Assembly (NCBI GenBank): GCA_016186985.1
Contig: JACPKO010000067.1
Coordinates: forward strand, 1 to 9,162
Origin: Candidatus Daviesbacteria bacterium
GTDB lineage: Bacteria > Patescibacteriota > Microgenomatia > Daviesbacterales > UBA10151
DNA: 9,162 nucleotides
Reading direction: 5' to 3'
A program made the position numbers and the translations under genes. Position 1 is the first letter of the stretch. Every line of letters begins with the position of its first letter. Shown piece after piece: positions 6,050 through 9,162 of this stretch. The notes under the pieces were generated by a model. The model saw only the letters and a program-made list of their open reading frames with translations. It made no database searches and was not told where the DNA came from.

Positions 6050-7504
6050 GGGGATATTGCAGAAAGCATTCGAAGGGATAAGCCATTCCCGTCCGTCTTT
6101 TTGGATTAACTCATCAGCCTCCTCCGGACCCCATGAGCCCGGTTCATAAATTATTGGGTTCTTTTTAGTTCCAGTTAAACCGTCAACAAATTTCCAGGAG
6201 GCTTCAATTTCCTCTGCATCTGCAAAAAAAGTCTGATCTCCCTGGATCGCATCCAAAATTAACTTTTCGTATGGATCCGGGAATAAGTGTGAATGCACTG
6301 AAGCATCGAGGCGGTAACAATATTGCAGGAAATTTTCCTCAAGTTCCACGCTTCCGGGCTTTTTACTCAGAAACCTCACAACAATCCCTTCGTTCGGCTG
6401 GATACGGTAAATTAAAACATTCGGCTCCATGCCCCGGTTTAAGTCCTTAAACAACCTGTTATGCGGGGTTTTAAAAATTATGGAAATTTCTGTAACTGTC
6501 TGCTCAAGCATTTTGCCGGCCCTTACATAAATTGGTACTTCATTAAACCTTTCATTTTTTAAGCTGGCCTTAAAAGCGTAGAAAGTATCAGTTTTGGAAT
6601 CGTGGGCTACATTTTCTTCTTTTGTATAACCTTTATATTGCCCAAAGACAACTTCTTCAGGATGAGCTTGAAGGGATTTAATGATACTTATCCTTTGTTT
6701 TGTGACTGCCTCATTCGAGAATTCGTCTGGTGCATCCATTGTGGCAAAAGCTAACATTTGCATCTGGTGGTTTTGTCCAACATCTTTTAAAGCACCGATC
6801 GTATCGTAGTAGCCGCCACGGGAACCGATTCCGAAATCTTCGCTTGCGGTAATTTGGATATGGTCAACGTAATCTTTATTTATAAGGGGTTCAAAAAGTC
6901 CATTTCCAAACCTGAAAGTCAATATACTTTGTAAAGTTTCTTTACCTAAATAATGGTCCATCCGATAAATTTGGGACTCTTTAAAATATTTAGCCATCAA
7001 CTTATTAATTTGTTTGGCCGATTTAAAGTCGTGTCCCAAGGGTTTCTCGATCATTAACCTGACAAATCCCTCTTTTTCATCTGTAAGTCCCTCCCGGCTT
7101 AAGTTTTCAAAAACGCTTTTATAAAGATCAGGGTAGGTGGCCAGGTAATAAATCCGGTCATCACGGCCCTTGCTCGAATGGGCGATTTTGTCTAAAAACT
7201 CTTTTAGTCTATCGTAATAGGCCGGATCATCTAAATTTCCATCCAAATAGTGCATTTTTTTTAAAAGATTTTGGACAGTTTCCTTTTTGATCTCGTGCTG
7301 GTGGTGAAGGTTTTCTTTATCCAAGGCCTCCTTGATGTATGTTTTAAATTCCGAATCAGTAAGTTTACGGCGGGCATTCCCGATGATAGTCATTTTTTGG
7401 GGAAGCGCCCCTTTTTCTTCCATATCGTAAAGAGCCTGGATAATATATTTTTGAGCGAGGTTTGAGGTGATACCGAATATAACCAGGGTAAAGGTCTCCG
7501 ACAT
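6035..7504 (-). CDS. zwf: Glucose-6-phosphate 1-dehydrogenase
   Basis: A 489-residue enzyme, standard for the family, oxidising glucose 6-phosphate to 6-phosphogluconolactone with NAD(P), the entry to the oxidative pentose-phosphate pathway. The catalytic signature DHYLGKE (183-189, His184) and the substrate segment EKPLGHD (153-159) are intact, as is GGYYDTIGALKDVGQNHQMQ (229-248). The NARR arginines (45-46) suit NADP binding. The N-terminal nucleotide loop is unusual: GITSNLAQK (11-19) where the family normally has G-A-S/T-G-D-L-A-x-R-K, so Gly and Asp are replaced by Ser and Asn. The segment IYYLATYP also departs from the usual FYLAxPP. The ATG at 7504 places the nucleotide strand at the expected position. 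It is divergent from the unknown gene at 7589 and upstream of the deacetylase. Confidence 0.95.
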   Translation of the reverse strand: MSETFTLVIFGITSNLAQKYIIQALYDMEEKGALPQKMTIIGNARRKLTDSEFKTYIKEALDKENLHHQHEIKKETVQNLLKKMHYLDGNLDDPAYYDRLKEFLDKIAHSSKGRDDRIYYLATYPDLYKSVFENLSREGLTDEKEGFVRLMIEKPLGHDFKSAKQINKLMAKYFKESQIYRMDHYLGKETLQSILTFRFGNGLFEPLINKDYVDHIQITASEDFGIGSRGGYYDTIGALKDVGQNHQMQMLAFATMDAPDEFSNEAVTKQRISIIKSLQAHPEEVVFGQYKGYTKEENVAHDSKTDTFYAFKASLKNERFNEVPIYVRAGKMLEQTVTEISIIFKTPHNRLFKDLNRGMEPNVLIYRIQPNEGIVVRFLSKKPGSVELEENFLQYCYRLDASVHSHLFPDPYEKLILDAIQGDQTFFADAEEIEASWKFVDGLTGTKKNPIIYEPGSWGPEEADELIQKDGREWLIPSNAFCNIPLLTR

Positions 7505-7505
7505 G

Positions 7506-7519
7506 ATGTAAATTTACAT
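7506..7519. promoter_or_regulatory. 14-base perfect palindrome over the zwf -10 box, candidate operator
   Basis: ATGTAAATTTACAT is fully self-complementary, ends one base before the zwf start codon and covers the predicted zwf -10 box. Such a position suits direct repression. The half-site TGTAAA also occurs at the gnd -35 / ROK -10 (4342-4337, minus strand), hinting at shared control. Confidence 0.55.
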
Positions 7520-7539
7520 TAAAAATCGCTTGATAGCAA
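7511..7539 (-). promoter_or_regulatory. Predicted promoter of zwf
   Basis: On the minus strand: TTGCTA (7539-7534), 17 bases, TAAATT (7516-7511), ending six bases before the ATG at 7504. No Shine-Dalgarno site is present, so a leaderless transcript is predicted. Confidence 0.5.
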
Positions 7540-7553
7540 CTAAAACCAAACTA

Positions 7554-7582
7554 TTGCAAAATAAAATCTTATAGGATAGAAT
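7554..7582 (+). promoter_or_regulatory. Predicted promoter of the unknown 317-residue gene
   Basis: TTGCAA (7554-7559), 17 bases, TAGAAT (7577-7582, five of six). The -10 ends six bases before the ATG at 7589, predicting transcription starting on the ATG. It does not overlap the divergent zwf promoter. Confidence 0.6.
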
Positions 7583-7588
7583 ACTTCA

Positions 7589-8542
7589 ATGAGAAAATGT
7601 CCTGTGAGAGAGCATGAGCCTTCTTCTGTACCTGAAGGTGTGCAAACTGCCTTTATCGACATTATTGGGAAATGGTCCAGCTTTAAGGTATTAGCTCCAG
7701 GGTTATTTGACGAAGTCTTTAGCCATTATAATAAAAATGGACTTATTGTTAGAGAGAGTTATGCAAAACCAGCAATATACATTTGTCCTGAGACTCTATC
7801 TTTAAGAAGCAGGAGAGCACGCAAATATGGCCCAGATAGTGTTGATATTGCCTATTTTAAATTCGATCCTACTGATGAACATTCATTTAATGCGGATGCT
7901 ATTTTATCAGTAGACAGATATCGATTGGGCACTGAAGTTAGAAAACTTCATTTATTTTCTGATCCTGTTGAGACTGAAGATGTTATTCAACCTCGCAGTT
8001 TAGATATAAAGCTAATGGGTATTACTCAAATCGAGGCTTACTACCGCAGAAGGACTCCTGCTAATCCTTTGCAAACTTACATCCTAGATCTTGCCTACTA
8101 TGTTCCTTACGATAAACCTCGTGAAGAATTTGATAGATTGAGGAGTATAAAAATAACTCATACTTCTGCAGTAGAGCCTGAGGTAAGACCGCCCAACACA
8201 AGATTAGAAATTAAAGAAGCAGTACTTGAAGGAGAAAAATTAGAGGCTCTTCTTGCTGGTAATAACGTAGAAGGGTATTATGGTCATTGGTCAATAATGG
8301 ATAACAGAATCCGTTTTAGACAAAAAAGGAGTGCTTGGTATCTGGAGTTACATTTACCAAAGCAACTACCGCAAGATTTAACAGATTTATTGGTTCATCC
8401 TGGAACAAAAGAGCATCCGCTTTCTTCTCCACATGCACTTGATCAATCCTGGAGAAGGACTCAGCTATTTAATGGAATAGCAGTTGGTACAGGTTTTCAT
8501 GATGGAGAAAATCCTGAGTTTTACAGATTCCCATTTCTTTAA
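7589..8542 (+). CDS. Uncharacterised protein, family not recognised
   Basis: A 317-residue ORF that I cannot place in any family. It has no signal peptide, membrane helix or obvious repeat, so it is probably soluble and cytoplasmic. It is rich in charged and aromatic residues, with a basic patch RSRRARKYG near residue 74, an RRRTP segment near 153, and alternating polar/hydrophobic stretches (for example WSIMDNRIRFRQ and AWYLELHLP) that suggest beta structure in the C-terminal half. No catalytic signature is evident. Reasons to think it real: full-length open frame, a well-formed promoter with the local leaderless spacing, and a tight fit between two recognised genes. It is divergent from zwf and 39 bases upstream of pgi, in the same frame. 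It does not resemble OpcA or either standard 6-phosphogluconolactonase type by eye. Its rows look slightly more AT-rich than zwf (20/60 and 23/60 G+C in two sampled rows against 25/60). Confidence 0.75.
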   Translation: MRKCPVREHEPSSVPEGVQTAFIDIIGKWSSFKVLAPGLFDEVFSHYNKNGLIVRESYAKPAIYICPETLSLRSRRARKYGPDSVDIAYFKFDPTDEHSFNADAILSVDRYRLGTEVRKLHLFSDPVETEDVIQPRSLDIKLMGITQIEAYYRRRTPANPLQTYILDLAYYVPYDKPREEFDRLRSIKITHTSAVEPEVRPPNTRLEIKEAVLEGEKLEALLAGNNVEGYYGHWSIMDNRIRFRQKRSAWYLELHLPKQLPQDLTDLLVHPGTKEHPLSSPHALDQSWRRTQLFNGIAVGTGFHDGENPEFYRFPFL

Positions 8543-8546
8543 AATC

Positions 8547-8575
8547 TTGATACAAGGAAGTTTCTGTGTAATACT
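8547..8575 (+). promoter_or_regulatory. Predicted promoter of pgi
   Basis: TTGATA (8547-8552, five of six), 17 bases, AATACT (8570-8575), preceded by an extended -10 TGT (8567-8569). The -10 ends six bases before the GTG at 8582. AAGGAAG at 8554-8560 is 21 bases from the GTG, too far for a ribosome site. Confidence 0.5.
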
Positions 8576-8581
8576 TTCTCT

Positions 8582-9162
8582 GTGTTAACCAAGCTGCCGA
8601 TTTATCCCAAGCTTATTGATCATTTTCAGGTAATTAAAGACAGAACTTTGCGTGAGTTATTTAATGAAGACCCGAGCCGCGCTTCAAAATTTTCCCTAGA
8701 TTTTGAAACAATTTTTTTAGATTATTCCAAAAACAGAATGACCGGGGAAACCATGGAGCTACTCTTGCAGCTTGCACAGGAAGCGGGACTAAAGGAAAAA
8801 ATTGAGGCTATGTTTTCCGGGGAAAAAATCAACACCAGTGAAAACCGTCCAGCCTTGCATATAGCTTTGCGCAATGTTACGGGCAAACCTTTAATTGTTG
8901 ATAGAGTAAATGTCATGGAGGAAATTAATGATGTATTGGAGCGGATGAAACGGTTTAGTCAAAGCATCCGGAATGGAGAGAAAAAAGGTTATAGCGGTAA
9001 GCCGATTAAAAACATTGTTAATATCGGAATCGGCGGGTCGGATTTAGGCTCGGTGATGGCGTATGAGGCTTTAAAGCACTACAGTGACCGTAAGTTGACG
9101 GTTAGATTTATTTCCAACATAGACGGTACAGACTTTGCAGAAAAAACGCATGATCTAAATCC
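8582..9162 (+). CDS. pgi: Glucose-6-phosphate isomerase, N-terminal part (cut by window end)
   Basis: About 193 codons of an isomerase that interconverts glucose 6-phosphate and fructose 6-phosphate; the frame stays open to the window edge. It resembles the long bacterial/eukaryotic form (about 550 residues, E. coli Pgi) along its whole visible length: SKFS (35-38), DYSKNR (47-52), the MFSGEKIN block (77-84), ENR-LH-ALRN (88-98), the sugar-phosphate loop IGIGGSDLG (148-156) and SNIDGT (178-183). The catalytic C-terminal residues are beyond the window. The start is assigned to GTG at 8582, since the first in-frame ATG comes only at residue 53, inside conserved sequence. A CTG at 8564 preceded by AAGGA is a less likely alternative. 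It follows the unknown gene after 39 bases and may be co-transcribed with it or use its own promoter. Confidence 0.93.
   Translation, partial: MLTKLPIYPKLIDHFQVIKDRTLRELFNEDPSRASKFSLDFETIFLDYSKNRMTGETMELLLQLAQEAGLKEKIEAMFSGEKINTSENRPALHIALRNVTGKPLIVDRVNVMEEINDVLERMKRFSQSIRNGEKKGYSGKPIKNIVNIGIGGSDLGSVMAYEALKHYSDRKLTVRFISNIDGTDFAEKTHDLN

Noticed and set aside
6013..6069. Longer deacetylase start at the ATG at 6069
   Set aside because: The added 19 residues come from zwf coding sequence in another frame and would sit in front of the signal peptide. The GTG at 6012 gives a normal KK plus hydrophobic start and a promoter at the local spacing.
7589..8542. Unknown protein as OpcA or a Pgl enzyme
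   Set aside because: Position and length are suggestive, but I see no signature of OpcA, DevB-type or YbhE-type proteins in the residues.
8554..8566. CTG at 8564 with AAGGA upstream as the pgi start
   Set aside because: CTG starts are rare, and the GTG at 8582 has a promoter with the common spacing and keeps all conserved sequence. It remains a minor alternative.
56..9162. TGA recoded as glycine or tryptophan (Gracilibacteria- or Mycoplasma-type code)
   Set aside because: All conserved glycines and tryptophans are encoded normally and no frame needs TGA to be read through.
1..9162. tRNA, rRNA, CRISPR, insertion sequence or phage attachment site
   Set aside because: No cloverleaf-like segment, regularly spaced repeat, transposase or long terminal inverted repeat is visible, and the gaps are too short to hold them.

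Overview
The window is a densely packed bacterial chromosome segment. It has eight protein genes plus or including one cut by the right edge, gaps between genes of about 0-85 bases, and no RNA gene, CRISPR array, insertion sequence or phage gene that I can see. Compact spacing, compact enzymes, three GTG starts in eight, almost no Shine-Dalgarno sites and the gene mix (M16 peptidase, SIMPL protein, ROK kinase, short-form 6-phosphogluconate dehydrogenase) suggest an uncultivated, reduced-genome bacterium. My best guess is the Patescibacteria/CPR (Microgenomates-like), but that is inference without a database search. The standard code fits, since no in-frame TGA is needed anywhere.

Layout, left to right. 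(1) 56-3442, plus strand: an M16 zinc peptidase, a glutamate dehydrogenase, and a membrane-anchored SIMPL-domain protein. (2) 3486-5284: a ROK sugar kinase (minus) and a short-form 6-phosphogluconate dehydrogenase (plus), divergent from a 44-base gap whose two predicted promoters overlap face to face. (3) 5281-7504, minus strand: glucose-6-phosphate dehydrogenase, followed by a secreted NodB-type polysaccharide deacetylase. The deacetylase stop codon overlaps the gnd stop codon in one TTAA. (4) 7589-9162, plus strand: a 317-residue protein I do not recognise, then the N-terminal third of glucose-6-phosphate isomerase.

How the genes fit together: ROK kinase (glucose to G6P), Zwf, Gnd and Pgi form a glucose / oxidative pentose-phosphate module spread over four short transcription units. 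The lactonase step (Pgl) is not recognisable in the window. The unknown protein sits between zwf and pgi, so a link to this pathway is possible but unproven.

The most interesting signal is architectural. For seven of the eight gene starts a -10-like hexamer ends 6-8 bases before the start codon. In most of these a TTG-type -35 hexamer lies exactly 17 bases further upstream, and no usable Shine-Dalgarno site is present. This would put the transcription start on, or within a base or two of, the A or G of the start codon, so leaderless mRNA looks like the default here. Several of these promoters also carry perfect small palindromes suited to repressor binding.
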